DNA of 42,308 bases from CAZEYT01 sp964516295 (GCA_964516295.1 CAZEYT010000017.1:1-42308); one strand, 5' to 3'; shown: positions 8,183 through 16,067, numbered from the stretch's first letter. Made by a program: numbers and translations. Notes: a model not told the origin generated them from the letters alone.

Positions 8183-9932
8183 ATCCGAGGTCTGGCCGAC
8201 CATTCGTCGGTTCATTCCGTCGATTCTCGTTTACTGGCCGAAACTATTGATCATTTTCGGGCTGCTTCTGGTGGTCACGGGATTCGACCTGCTGCGGCCG
8301 TATCTGATCGGGAGAATCGTCGATGAAGCCGCGACGAACCGGTCGTGGGAGGCGGTCCATATGACACTTTGGATTTTTCTCGGCGTCGTCATCCTGCGCG
8401 GCGGGGCGATCCTGGCGCGGAATTTTCTCACGCAGCGGACGGGAATGCGGATCACGTGCGATATGCGGCTCGCGATCTTCCGGCACCTCCAGAGCCTCTC
8501 GCTTCGGTTTTACGATGCGCGCCACACGGGGAAAATCGTCTCGCGGATCAGCACGGACACGGGGGCCCTTTATTCGTTGATCACGGGTGCGTCGGTGAAT
8601 CTCATCGGGGATCTGGTGACGATTCTCGGGGTGTTGATCGTGTTGTTGGATGCGAACTGGAAGCTGGCGCTCGTGACGTATGCGGTGCTGCCGTTTTTTG
8701 TCGCAAACTACCGCTGGCACCGGCGGCGCTTGCGGGTGGAAAGCCGTCGGCACCGGCGGAACTGGGACACGGTGATGAGTTTCATGCACGAGCGAATCTC
8801 CAGCACGCGTCTGATCCGGGCCTTTGCCACCGAGGGCATCGAAGTGGAGACGTTTCGTCGGCACATCGAGGCCGACTTCCAGAATTTCAACCGTGTGATG
8901 TGGCGCAATACGCTGCTCTCGGTCGGGGCGGATTTCCTCTCCGGGCTTGGTGTGCTGGCGGTTTTGTCGTTTGGCGCGTGGTTGGTGATCCAGCCGGGAA
9001 GCGGATTCACGGTGGGGCAGCTGACCGCATTCCTTTTCTACCTCGGGCTGCTCTACACACCGATCACGCGCATCGTGGAATCGAATGCGGTGATCCAGAC
9101 CGCGACGACGTCTCTGGAGAAGATTTTCGCGTTGCTGGATACGAGGCCGCACATTCCGGAGAACGATTCGTTGCCCGCGCTCGGAGCCATCGAGGGCCGG
9201 ATTCGCTTTGAGAAGGTCTCCTTCGACTACCGGCCACAGCACCGGACGTTGCATGAGTTGGACTTTGAAGTGGCACCGGGCGAAATGGTTGCCTTGGTCG
9301 GGCCGAGCGGATCGGGAAAAACCACGCTCATCACTCTGCTGGCGCGATTTTACGATCCCTCGGTCGGACGCATTCTCGTCGATGGTCGCGACATCCGGGA
9401 GATGAATGTCCAATCGCTCCGCCGCCAGATCGGGATCGTCATGCAGGACAATATTTTGTTTTCGGGAACCATCGCCGATAACATCCGATACGGTCGTCCG
9501 GACGCCAGTGAGGAGGAAATGCTGGCGGCGTCGCGCGCGGCGAACGCGCAGGAATTCATCGAAAAACTCCCGCATGGGTATGGCACATGGCTCGGGGAGC
9601 GCGGAGTGCAGCTCTCCGGCGGGCAGCGACAACGGATTGCGATTGCCCGGGTGGTGCTCAAAAATCCGCGCATTCTGATTTTGGATGAGGCGACTTCGGC
9701 GCTCGACACGGAGTCCGAGCGACTCGTTCAGGACGCCTTGGAGCGGTTGATGAAAGGTCGCACGAGCATTGTGATCGCCCACCGGTTGTCGACGATCGTC
9801 AATGCCGACAAGGTCTTCGTGCTGGATCACGGGCGGATCGTGGAAGCCGGTCGGCACGATGAGCTTCTCCGCCAGGATGGTCTTTTCCGGCGACTCCACT
9901 CGATGCAATTTGCCAAACGCGAAGAGACCTGA
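8163..9932 (+). CDS. ABC exporter, fused permease and ATPase (MsbA-like half transporter)
   Basis: A 589-residue half-transporter: an N-terminal six-helix membrane domain (about 20-310) and a C-terminal nucleotide-binding domain. Walker A GPSGSGKTT lies at about 380, the signature LSGGQRQR at about 483 and Walker B ILILDEATSALD at about 503. It would act as a homodimer in the inner membrane. Families of this kind export lipids, peptides or drugs; the sequence does not reveal which. The ATG at 8163 is chosen because RRRNKSEVW is the usual short basic lead into the first helix and in-frame upstream starts lie deep within allB. The 20-base overlap with allB suggests coupling, though a functional link is not obvious. 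Confidence 0.9.
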   Translation: MSRRRNKSEVWPTIRRFIPSILVYWPKLLIIFGLLLVVTGFDLLRPYLIGRIVDEAATNRSWEAVHMTLWIFLGVVILRGGAILARNFLTQRTGMRITCDMRLAIFRHLQSLSLRFYDARHTGKIVSRISTDTGALYSLITGASVNLIGDLVTILGVLIVLLDANWKLALVTYAVLPFFVANYRWHRRRLRVESRRHRRNWDTVMSFMHERISSTRLIRAFATEGIEVETFRRHIEADFQNFNRVMWRNTLLSVGADFLSGLGVLAVLSFGAWLVIQPGSGFTVGQLTAFLFYLGLLYTPITRIVESNAVIQTATTSLEKIFALLDTRPHIPENDSLPALGAIEGRIRFEKVSFDYRPQHRTLHELDFEVAPGEMVALVGPSGSGKTTLITLLARFYDPSVGRILVDGRDIREMNVQSLRRQIGIVMQDNILFSGTIADNIRYGRPDASEEEMLAASRAANAQEFIEKLPHGYGTWLGERGVQLSGGQRQRIAIARVVLKNPRILILDEATSALDTESERLVQDALERLMKGRTSIVIAHRLSTIVNADKVFVLDHGRIVEAGRHDELLRQDGLFRRLHSMQFAKREET

Positions 9933-10063
9933 TTCGCCATGCGGCTCCGTCGGACTTTGCTGTGGATCGCGGCTTGTCCAGCAACTCGCAGCCGGTCATT
10001 TTGACGAATTCCATCACCCGCGACGGCCAAGAAGGCCGGGACATCGAACCACAGTGAAATGCC

Positions 10064-11113
10064 ATGACCAACAGGAATCCTTCAACTCACTCCATCGGGA
10101 GCATCGGGCTCCGCAGCGAGCAATTCCAGCAGGCAATTTTCAATGCCATTCCCGAGCAGATCGCCGTACTCAACGCCGAGGGCCGAATCGTGGAGACCAA
10201 TTCCGCGTGGTTCGAACGGCTGGCGACCTCGCTGGCGGCGGTGGGGATCCCGCCGGGGATCGACAATTATCTGGAGCTTTGCCGGATTGCACCGGGATCG
10301 GACAATGTCGCGATGCGGGAGGTCGGCGAAGGCGTCGAAGCCGTGCTGCGGGGTGATCTCCCGTCCTTCCAAACCGAATATCGCCGGATGCAGAGGAGTG
10401 AGGGCGACCGGTGGTTCACGCTCACAGCAACGCCGCTGGCCGGGGGCGGGGCGGTGTTGGTCCATGAGGATGTGACCGAACGGAAAATCATGGAGCGTGA
10501 AATCCTGGGCATCAGCGAATACGAGCGCCGGCAGATGGGGCGCGAATTGCACGACGGGCTTTGCCAAGTGCTCGGCGGCATGGTCCTTTCGATTGCCGTG
10601 CTGGCCTCGTCGCTGCGGAAGCGGGATGCGCCCGAAGCCGATGAAATGGCCCGGCTGGTCGACATCGCCCGTAGTGCCACCGAGCAGGCCCGCGATCTCT
10701 CGCGAAGCCTTCACCCGGTCGAGCTCGACCGTCATGGTCTTTCGGCTGCTTTGCAGGAACTGACCGAACGCGTGGAAAAACCGGCACGCTGTGAGTTCAT
10801 CTGTCTGGAAGAAATCGCGGTCGCCGATGGAAATGTGGCGGTGTCCCTCTATCGCATCGCGCAGGAAGCGCTGGCCAATGCCCTGCGGCACGGCCGTCCG
10901 AAGCGGACGACCATCACGTTGATGAAACGGCGGGGATATCTTGTTTTGAAAATCGAGGACGACGGCGCGGGGTTTGACGCCGGGGCCGCACGGACTTCGG
11001 GAATGGGACTGCAAATCATGCGCTATCGGGCGAGCGCGATGGGTGCGCGGTTGAAGATGCGCTCGACGAAAAACGGAGGCTCGCGCATCAGCTGCGTTCT
11101 GCCGTTGCAATAA
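10064..11113 (+). CDS. PAS-domain sensor histidine kinase, NarL/HPK7 type
   Basis: A 349-residue kinase with no membrane segment, so it is a cytoplasmic sensor. An N-terminal PAS domain (about 20-140, ending EDVTERK) leads into a HisKA_3 dimerisation domain with the phospho-acceptor in ELHDGLCQ (His163), then a HATPase_c domain with the N box ALANALRHG near residue 275 and G boxes DDGAGF and GMGLQIM. This kinase class pairs with LuxR-type response regulators; none is next to it, but one lies at 31786-32439. 131 bases separate it from the ABC gene; no promoter could be named there. A bidirectional terminator follows. Confidence 0.92.
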   Translation: MTNRNPSTHSIGSIGLRSEQFQQAIFNAIPEQIAVLNAEGRIVETNSAWFERLATSLAAVGIPPGIDNYLELCRIAPGSDNVAMREVGEGVEAVLRGDLPSFQTEYRRMQRSEGDRWFTLTATPLAGGGAVLVHEDVTERKIMEREILGISEYERRQMGRELHDGLCQVLGGMVLSIAVLASSLRKRDAPEADEMARLVDIARSATEQARDLSRSLHPVELDRHGLSAALQELTERVEKPARCEFICLEEIAVADGNVAVSLYRIAQEALANALRHGRPKRTTITLMKRRGYLVLKIEDDGAGFDAGAARTSGMGLQIMRYRASAMGARLKMRSTKNGGSRISCVLPLQ

Positions 11114-11121
11114 AGCGAAAA

Positions 11122-11154
11122 ATCCCCGCCAGCCCGGTGATCGGGAGGCGGGGA
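11122..11154. terminator. Bidirectional intrinsic terminator between convergent genes
   Basis: ATCCCCGCC at 11122-11130 pairs with GGCGGGGAT at 11146-11154, and an inner CCCG/CGGG pair extends the stem. On the minus strand it is followed by ATTTTTCGC; on the plus strand by GAGTTTTCC. It lies between the histidine kinase stop (11113) and the ferritin-like gene stop (11168), so it can terminate both. Confidence 0.78.
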
Positions 11155-11167
11155 TGAGTTTTCCGTT

Positions 11168-11554
11168 TCAGGTGGTGGTCGATGTTTCGCCGAGTTCTTT
11201 GGCTGCAGCGATGAGAGAGCGATAGCATGCAATCTCGAAGTGCTCGGTGGCATATTCCGACAGCGCGTTTTTCACCATGGTATCGGCTGCCGCCATGGTT
11301 GACAGGCCGCCGAAAAGCCCGCCGGCGCGTGCCAGCCCGGTCTTGATTGCCGAGGTGGATTCATCCAGCGATTTCAGGGCGTTTTCCAGTTCCGAGGCGT
11401 GGCGTTCGGTTTCCTGGAGGTGCTGAGGGATGGCGCCTTGCAGGTCCGGATGGTCTCCGGCCTCATCGGCATGGCGTTTGAGTGTGTCGCAGAGACCTTT
11501 CTCCATGGCATAGGCGTCGCCCAGCCACTCGATGAGTTGTTCTTTTGGATGCAT
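11168..11554 (-). CDS. Ferritin-like DUF892 (YciE/YciF) family protein, C-terminally shortened
   Basis: A 128-residue helical protein. DAYAMEKGL, HLQETERHASELE and the stretch EHFEIACYRSLIAAA match helices 1 to 3 of the DUF892 four-helix bundle (YciE/YciF), which carries a di-metal site and is linked to stress and dormancy. Family members usually run to about 150-170 residues with a fourth helix carrying further ligands; here the protein stops at GETSTTT, so that helix is absent. Reading through the stop gives terminator sequence rather than the missing helix. May be a reduced variant or a decayed gene. Confidence 0.78.
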   Translation of the reverse strand: MHPKEQLIEWLGDAYAMEKGLCDTLKRHADEAGDHPDLQGAIPQHLQETERHASELENALKSLDESTSAIKTGLARAGGLFGGLSTMAAADTMVKNALSEYATEHFEIACYRSLIAAAKELGETSTTT

Positions 11555-11560
11555 AGGTTT

Positions 11561-11674
11561 TCAGGGGGTGGTTCCTGCGCCCGGAGTCATCATGGGGGTG
11601 GCGGATGGTGTGGGATTCATTCCGCCGGCCGGTGGAACGGAAGGTGGGTTGTTGGCACCCGTCCCCGGGGTCAT
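11561..11674 (-). CDS. Possible small Pro/Thr-rich peptide upstream of the ferritin-like gene
   Basis: A 37-codon reading frame starting ATG and rich in Pro, Thr, Ala and Gly (MTPGTGANNPPSVPPAGG...). A GTG at about 11719 would extend it to 52 residues. It ends six bases before the ferritin-like start on the same strand, which would suit a coupled leader or small secreted peptide, but no Shine-Dalgarno sequence or signal peptide is visible. Low complexity alone could explain its openness. Confidence 0.25.
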   Translation of the reverse strand: MTPGTGANNPPSVPPAGGMNPTPSATPMMTPGAGTTP

Positions 11675-11780
11675 TGCCGGGGTGGGCCTGACATTGTTAT
11701 GGGGTGCCACGGACCGCACGGGGCGCTCAGGGTCCCTCCCGATTGTGCCGCATGGGAATTGCCGTCAGTCTCTCCTGGTC

Positions 11781-11954
11781 ATGAAAGCGATGATTTCCAA
11801 TCGTATCCCCTTTTCTTTTGATCCTGTTTACACCGGCGAATCAAACCGTCGTCGGATGGAGCGAATTCTCAAGAAGCTCCTGCGGGGTGAGATTGCGTTT
11901 CCCTCCAGTGCGATTCTCAAGAAACGCGGGGTGCGGGCGAAGCGTGTGGGTTGA
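11781..11954 (+). CDS. Possible small basic protein of unknown function
   Basis: A 57-codon frame (MKAMISNRIPFSFDPVYTG...) whose second half is strongly basic (RRRMERILKKLLRGE, ending RAKRVG). Starts at ATG 11781; ATG 11790 is an alternative. It contains two copies of a GATTCTCAAGAA-like segment (about 11858 and 11909) encoding ILKK. No known family recognised and no clear ribosome binding site. It fills the otherwise featureless 11675-11969 interval between the ferritin-like and radical SAM genes. Confidence 0.32.
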   Translation: MKAMISNRIPFSFDPVYTGESNRRRMERILKKLLRGEIAFPSSAILKKRGVRAKRVG

Positions 11955-11969
11955 CTGCGGGCTGTCTGA

Positions 11970-13001
11970 TCAGAGCAGAGTGAGCTGGGGATCCGGCGGT
12001 CGTCGGAAGGCCGCGGTGCTGTAGGAAAAGGGTGTTGGGTCAAAGCCCTCGCGTTCGCGGGATTTGGTGAAAAGCGAGTGAATTTGTTCCGCCCAAAAGC
12101 CTTGGCCGCGGAGACGTTCACCAAAGCGGGAGGAATTGAGGTGGCCGCCTCGCAGGTCGCGGATGCGGGCGAGGATTTTCTCGCGACTTCCGGGTAAGTG
12201 CTCCTCGAGCCAGGCGGCGAAGATGTCCTTCACCGCGTGAGGGAGACGGACGATGCTGTAGGCGGCGCGGCGGGCTCCGGCTTCGCGGGCTGCACGGAGG
12301 AGGGCAGGAATCTCATGATCGGTGAGACCGGGGACCATGGGTGCCAGAACGACACCGGTCGGAATCCCCGCCTCCGCGAGACGGCGAATGGCATCGAGAC
12401 GGTGAGCCGGGAGCGAGGCCCGGGGCTCCATGCGGCGGGAGAGATCCGGATCGAGGGTCGTGAGGCTGACATGCACGGCACACGCTTCGTGGGCAGCGAG
12501 AGTTCCGAGCAGATCGGTGTCGCGTGTGACGAGGTGGTTTTTCGTAATGATGCCGACGGGATTGCGAAATTCGGTAAGAACTTCCAGGCAGGCCCGCGTG
12601 ATCCGGAGCCGACGCTCGACGGGTTGGTAGCAATCGGTCACGGCGCTCAGGGCCAGCACTTCGGGCACCCATTTTGGCGAGGCGAGCGTCTCGCGGAGGA
12701 TGGCCGCGGCATTGTCTTTGACGATGATCCGGGTTTCGAAATCAAGACCGGAGGAGAAACCGAGATATTCGTGATAGGGTCGGGCGTAGCAATACGAGCA
12801 ACCGTGTTCGCAGCCGCGGTAGGGGTTGAGGCTCGCCCCGAAACTGATGTCCGGGCTGTCATTGCGCGAAATGATGGTGCGGGCCTCCTCGCGCAGAAAT
12901 CGCGTGCGGGGATTGCGATCCGTCGGATCATCGAGCTCGACGGCGAGGGATTCGAAGCGGTTCGGGGGATTGCCCGAGGCGCCGCGCGAGGGGATGTTCA
13001 T
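11970..13001 (-). CDS. PA0069-family radical SAM protein
   Basis: A 343-residue radical SAM enzyme. The cluster motif CEHGCSYC (Cys64, Cys68, Cys71) follows LNPYRGC, the signature of the PA0069/Rv2578c group related to spore photoproduct lyase. These proteins bind a 4Fe-4S cluster and split S-adenosylmethionine to make a radical; the biological substrate of the group is not established. It begins five bases after the msrA stop, so the two are probably co-transcribed. Confidence 0.9.
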   Translation of the reverse strand: MNIPSRGASGNPPNRFESLAVELDDPTDRNPRTRFLREEARTIISRNDSPDISFGASLNPYRGCEHGCSYCYARPYHEYLGFSSGLDFETRIIVKDNAAAILRETLASPKWVPEVLALSAVTDCYQPVERRLRITRACLEVLTEFRNPVGIITKNHLVTRDTDLLGTLAAHEACAVHVSLTTLDPDLSRRMEPRASLPAHRLDAIRRLAEAGIPTGVVLAPMVPGLTDHEIPALLRAAREAGARRAAYSIVRLPHAVKDIFAAWLEEHLPGSREKILARIRDLRGGHLNSSRFGERLRGQGFWAEQIHSLFTKSREREGFDPTPFSYSTAAFRRPPDPQLTLL

Positions 13002-13006
13002 GGCCG

Positions 13007-13576
13007 TCAGCGGCCGACGTTTTTGAGCTTCTCGAGCTTCGGGGCGATGACGGCGCGATTGTAGGGGTGGGAGGGATTTCGCTCGTAGAAGTCCTGATGA
13101 TAGGGCTCGGCCGGGAAAAACTCACCTCCCTCGACGATTTCGGTAACGATTTTGTTTTTGAACTGGGTCTGGGCGTTGGCCAGTGATTTTTCGGCCGTGG
13201 CGCGTTGGGTGGCATCGCGGGCGATGATGATGGACCGATATTGGGTGCCCACGTCGGCGCCCTGGCGGTTGAGAGTGGTGGGGTCGTGAGCGTCCCAGAA
13301 GAGGTCGACGATTTGCTCGTAGGTGATGATGGACGGATCGAACGAAATCTCAACGACTTCGGCATGGCCGGTGCGGCCGGAGCAGACTTCGTCGTAGGTC
13401 GGATTCGGCGATTTGCCGCCGGCATAGCCGCTGACCACGGCTTGGATGCCCGGCCGGCTCTGATAAACGGCTTCGACACACCAGAAACAACCACCGCCGA
13501 GGATTGCTTTTTCTTCAGCCATAACAGGAAGGGATACGAACGTGAGGAGGAGGAAAGAGATCAAAAACTTGAGCAT
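13007..13576 (-). CDS. msrA: Peptide-methionine (S)-S-oxide reductase, exported
   Basis: A 189-residue enzyme reducing methionine-S-sulfoxide in proteins. The active-site motif GCFWC has the catalytic Cys at residue 30 and a second Cys at 33; GYAGG, NPTYDEVCSG, GHAEVV and HQDFYERN are the other conserved blocks. An N-terminal basic-hydrophobic stretch ending SLPVMA (residues 1-20) looks like a signal peptide, so the protein should act in the periplasm, repairing exported proteins. Between a small unknown gene (17 bases upstream) and the radical SAM gene. Confidence 0.95.
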   Translation of the reverse strand: MLKFLISFLLLTFVSLPVMAEEKAILGGGCFWCVEAVYQSRPGIQAVVSGYAGGKSPNPTYDEVCSGRTGHAEVVEISFDPSIITYEQIVDLFWDAHDPTTLNRQGADVGTQYRSIIIARDATQRATAEKSLANAQTQFKNKIVTEIVEGGEFFPAEPYHQDFYERNPSHPYNRAVIAPKLEKLKNVGR

Positions 13577-13593
13577 AGACCGGAAAAAGGGGG

Positions 13594-13920
13594 TTACCAG
13601 TTTTCGACGAGGAGCTCGAGATCTCCGATGATCGAGTCGAGTTTTTTCAAGTCTTTGCGGCGGCCCTTGCCGGGTTTGACATCGACGTGTCGGAGGAGGG
13701 TGAGCATGTCCCGGAAATCGCGCATCTTTCCCGAGGCGCTCTTGTCGGCGGAATCGAAGGTCTCAATCCGACTCCGGATGACATCCAGCTCCGCGTCCAT
13801 CCTCAAACGAAAGCCTTCGAGAGAGGCGTGCACAAGGGACCGGAATGCTTCCAGCTCTTGGAGGACTGCTTTTTTGGGCGAGGCCTCGACTTCCGATTCG
13901 GGTTTCATGCGCGCTTGCAA
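13594..13920 (-). CDS. Hypothetical helical protein
   Basis: A 108-residue acidic/basic helical protein with no recognised domain. The middle segment suggests coiled coil (AVLQELEAFRSLVHASLEGFR), and the C-terminal part (DFRDMLTLLRHVDV, GKGRRKDLKKLDSIIGDL) could be a short helical hairpin. It lies 17 bases upstream of msrA and diverges from the cytidine deaminase with 80 bases between. Codon usage is like its neighbours, so it is probably real. Confidence 0.6.
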   Translation of the reverse strand: MQARMKPESEVEASPKKAVLQELEAFRSLVHASLEGFRLRMDAELDVIRSRIETFDSADKSASGKMRDFRDMLTLLRHVDVKPGKGRRKDLKKLDSIIGDLELLVENW

Positions 13921-14000
13921 TCAAGCACAGTCTCGGAGGCCTCACAAGGGGAAGACTTTCGGGATGGACGCGGGCGGGGCGACCGGTCCATGGTGCGGGT

Positions 14001-14396
14001 ATGGATGATGAGGCGCTCGTGGCGAGGGCGGTTGCGGTTCGCAGCGAGGCGTATGCCCCGTATTCGGGTTTTGCCGTGGGGGCGGCGCTCTTGTGTGAGG
14101 ACGGAGAGGTCTTCGTTGGGTGCAATATCGAGAATCTGAGTTTCGGACTCACGTGTTGTGCGGAGCGGGTGGCGCTGGGCGCGGCGGTGGCGGCCGGACG
14201 TCGGACGTTCCGTTGCATCGCCGTGGTGGCCGAGACCGATGAGCCAATCAGCCCCTGCGGGGCGTGTCGTCAGGTCTTGGCGGAATTTGCGCCGGACTTG
14301 CGGATCCTGCTGGGGACCTTGCGTGGCGCGCGGGTGGAGTTTCGGCTCTCGGAGTTGCTACCGCGGGCGGCGACCGGGATTTTGAATCGAAAGTAA
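14001..14396 (+). CDS. cdd: Cytidine deaminase
   Basis: A 131-residue tetramer-type enzyme converting cytidine and deoxycytidine to uridine forms in pyrimidine salvage. The zinc site reads CAE at residues 53-55 and PCGAC at 85-89, giving three Cys ligands (53, 86, 89) and the proton-shuttling Glu55. YAPYSGFAVGAAL at about 18-30 is the substrate-loop signature. The ATG at 14001 is selected because family alignment begins just after it. Confidence 0.94.
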   Translation: MDDEALVARAVAVRSEAYAPYSGFAVGAALLCEDGEVFVGCNIENLSFGLTCCAERVALGAAVAAGRRTFRCIAVVAETDEPISPCGACRQVLAEFAPDLRILLGTLRGARVEFRLSELLPRAATGILNRK

Positions 14397-14448
14397 ACCG
14401 GGCGGTTTCCGGTTTTCATCTGGCCCAGACAAGGGTAGCCTCGGAGGA

Positions 14449-15123
14449 ATGAAACGCTTGGATGCCCGTCGTCTCGGCACACCGCGCCTCTGTGTGCAGT
14501 CCGTCGAACCGGTTTTTGGTGAAAACTACCGACCGGGATTTTTGGGCTTCACGCATGTCGGATCTTCCTCGGCATCCCATGGGATCGCGCATATCACCGG
14601 GTGGTCGCGCCTGAGTGATGTGCATGTGGATCGCGTCTTGGTGGTGACCGGAGAAAAAGAAGGGGTCGAGCTGGTGGGCGGACGCCAGGTCGACACGGTC
14701 CCTCTCACCAAATACTTCGATGACCCGAAGACGCAGATCTTTTTCCGAAAGCCGAGGAAATGCTCCGGCGGGCTTGCCACACGGATCGCCACAACCGCGC
14801 TCGCGCAGATCGGCACGCGTTTCGACCAATTGCTGATGGCGGCGCGACTGGTCGAGGGGAGTTTTCTGAGGCGGTGGCTTCTTTCGCATTTTCCCGAAAA
14901 GAGTCGGCACTTCACCGCGAAGCTCGACCCGGTGGACGCTCGATGGCTCTCAGCGGAGTTCGCGGCCTATTGTCTCGATTGTCAGCCGGAGTTCGCGGGC
15001 CGGGGGGTGCTGGGTCGTGCGGCGCGCGGTGTTTCGCCGCAGGAGCTTTTTGAAGATGCCGAGCTCTTTGCGGCCTGGCGCCAAGAGCCCGAGGAAGGTC
15101 CGAAAAAGTCGCCGGTGGTGTGA
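14449..15123 (+). CDS. Permuted papain-like (YiiX/C92-type) protein, probably catalytically inactive
   Basis: A 224-residue protein. The pattern GFLGFTHVGSS..S..IAHITGW..LSDVHVD, then an EGVELVGG strand, then IGTRFDQ and WLSAEFAAYCL, resembles the circularly permuted NlpC/P60-like (YiiX, DUF830) fold, where a His in the SHV strand and a Cys in a CSEF block form the active site. Here the His appears as His59, but the CSEF position reads SAEF (168-171), so the Cys is replaced by Ser. The assignment is by pattern and is an inference. GGAGGA sits only one base before ATG 14449, so a TTG at 14458 may be the true start. Its stop overlaps the GTG start of the GluQ-RS gene. Confidence 0.6.
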   Translation: MKRLDARRLGTPRLCVQSVEPVFGENYRPGFLGFTHVGSSSASHGIAHITGWSRLSDVHVDRVLVVTGEKEGVELVGGRQVDTVPLTKYFDDPKTQIFFRKPRKCSGGLATRIATTALAQIGTRFDQLLMAARLVEGSFLRRWLLSHFPEKSRHFTAKLDPVDARWLSAEFAAYCLDCQPEFAGRGVLGRAARGVSPQELFEDAELFAAWRQEPEEGPKKSPVV

Positions 15124-16067
15124 GCTATCGCGGACGTCTTGCACCGACGCCGACAGGCTATCTCCACCTCGGACATGCGGCCACCTTTTACACCGCATTT
15201 GGAAGAGCGCGGTCCGTCGGCGGGCAACTCCTGCTCCGCATCGAAGATCTCGATCCGCGGCGGTGTCGGTCGGAATATGTGACTGCTGCGATGGACGATC
15301 TTGCTTGGCTGGGCATCGATTGGCACGGTAAGCCGCTTTTCCAGAGTCGGCGGCGGGATGCTTATCTTGCGGCCTGGAAGCGTCTGCGGGATGGCGGTTG
15401 GATCTATCCGTGTCGGCGGTCGCGGCGGGATGTGGCCGGAGCTGCGGTGGCACCCCACGCGGAGGAGCCGGTGTTCCCGGCCGCCTGGCGTCGCAATGTC
15501 CAGGAGGCACTTGACTACGATGCCCCACGGGGGCAGGAGAGTGGGCGCAGGCAGCCTTTAGGTCGCAATGTCCAGGAGGCACTTGACTACGATGCCCCAG
15601 CAGGAGTCAACTGGCGGTTCCGGGTGCCGGATGGTGAGATTGTCAGCTTTGTCGATGGGCGGTGCGGGCCGCTTGCCCTACGGGCCGGAGTGGACTTCGG
15701 GGACTTTGTCGTTTGGAATCGGGACGATGTGCCCGCTTACGAGTTGGCCGTCGTGGTCGATGATCTCGCGATGGGAATCACGGAAATCGTTCGCGGCGAG
15801 GACCTGCTGACCTCAACCGCGCGGCAAATCCTGCTCGCGAGGGCCCTTGGCAGCAGTCTCCCTGTAACGTATCATACGCCGCTTCTCGTCGATTCCGAAG
15901 GCCGACGTCTCGCCAAACGTTCCGGAGGATCGAGTCTCCGCGAACTGCGGGCGGCTGGAAAATCTGCGGCCGAGGTGCTGGAGTTGACCATGGCGAGGAC
16001 GGTCAGGGGACCACATGCGTGGCCGGCAGTTTTCGCGCCAAGCGCCGGTGGATCAGATCCCAAATGA
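15120..16067 (+). CDS. gluQ: Glutamyl-Q tRNA(Asp) synthetase with an internal duplication
   Basis: A 315-residue truncated glutamyl-tRNA synthetase homologue that attaches Glu to queuosine in tRNA(Asp). Class I signature HLGH at residues 16-19 follows APTPTGYL; IEDLDPRR, a WNRDDVPAYELAVVVDD block and KRSGG (KMSKS loop) are present; the anticodon-binding domain of full GluRS is missing, as expected. Starts at GTG overlapping the previous stop (GTGA). Residues 125-136 (RNVQEALDYDAP) repeat at 149-160. Zinc ligands of the E. coli enzyme are mostly replaced: one Cys (98) is kept, others read Arg100, Phe119 and Trp123. Overlaps the convergent DUF2062 gene by 65 bases. Confidence 0.9.
   Translation: MSYRGRLAPTPTGYLHLGHAATFYTAFGRARSVGGQLLLRIEDLDPRRCRSEYVTAAMDDLAWLGIDWHGKPLFQSRRRDAYLAAWKRLRDGGWIYPCRRSRRDVAGAAVAPHAEEPVFPAAWRRNVQEALDYDAPRGQESGRRQPLGRNVQEALDYDAPAGVNWRFRVPDGEIVSFVDGRCGPLALRAGVDFGDFVVWNRDDVPAYELAVVVDDLAMGITEIVRGEDLLTSTARQILLARALGSSLPVTYHTPLLVDSEGRRLAKRSGGSSLRELRAAGKSAAEVLELTMARTVRGPHAWPAVFAPSAGGSDPK
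15490..15599 (+). repeat. 38-bp perfect direct repeat, 72-bp period, in GluQ-RS gene
   Basis: Copies at 15490-15527 and 15562-15599 are identical, separated by 34 bases. The whole unit is 72 bp, a multiple of three, so the reading frame stays open across it. It looks like a tandem duplication of about 38 bp with an unrelated 34-bp spacer, or an insertion flanked by target repeats. Confidence 0.92.

Noticed and set aside
8345..9211. Plus-strand frame of 288 codons over the ABC exporter
   Set aside because: Lies in a different frame over the exporter, whose ABC motifs and membrane helices define the real gene.
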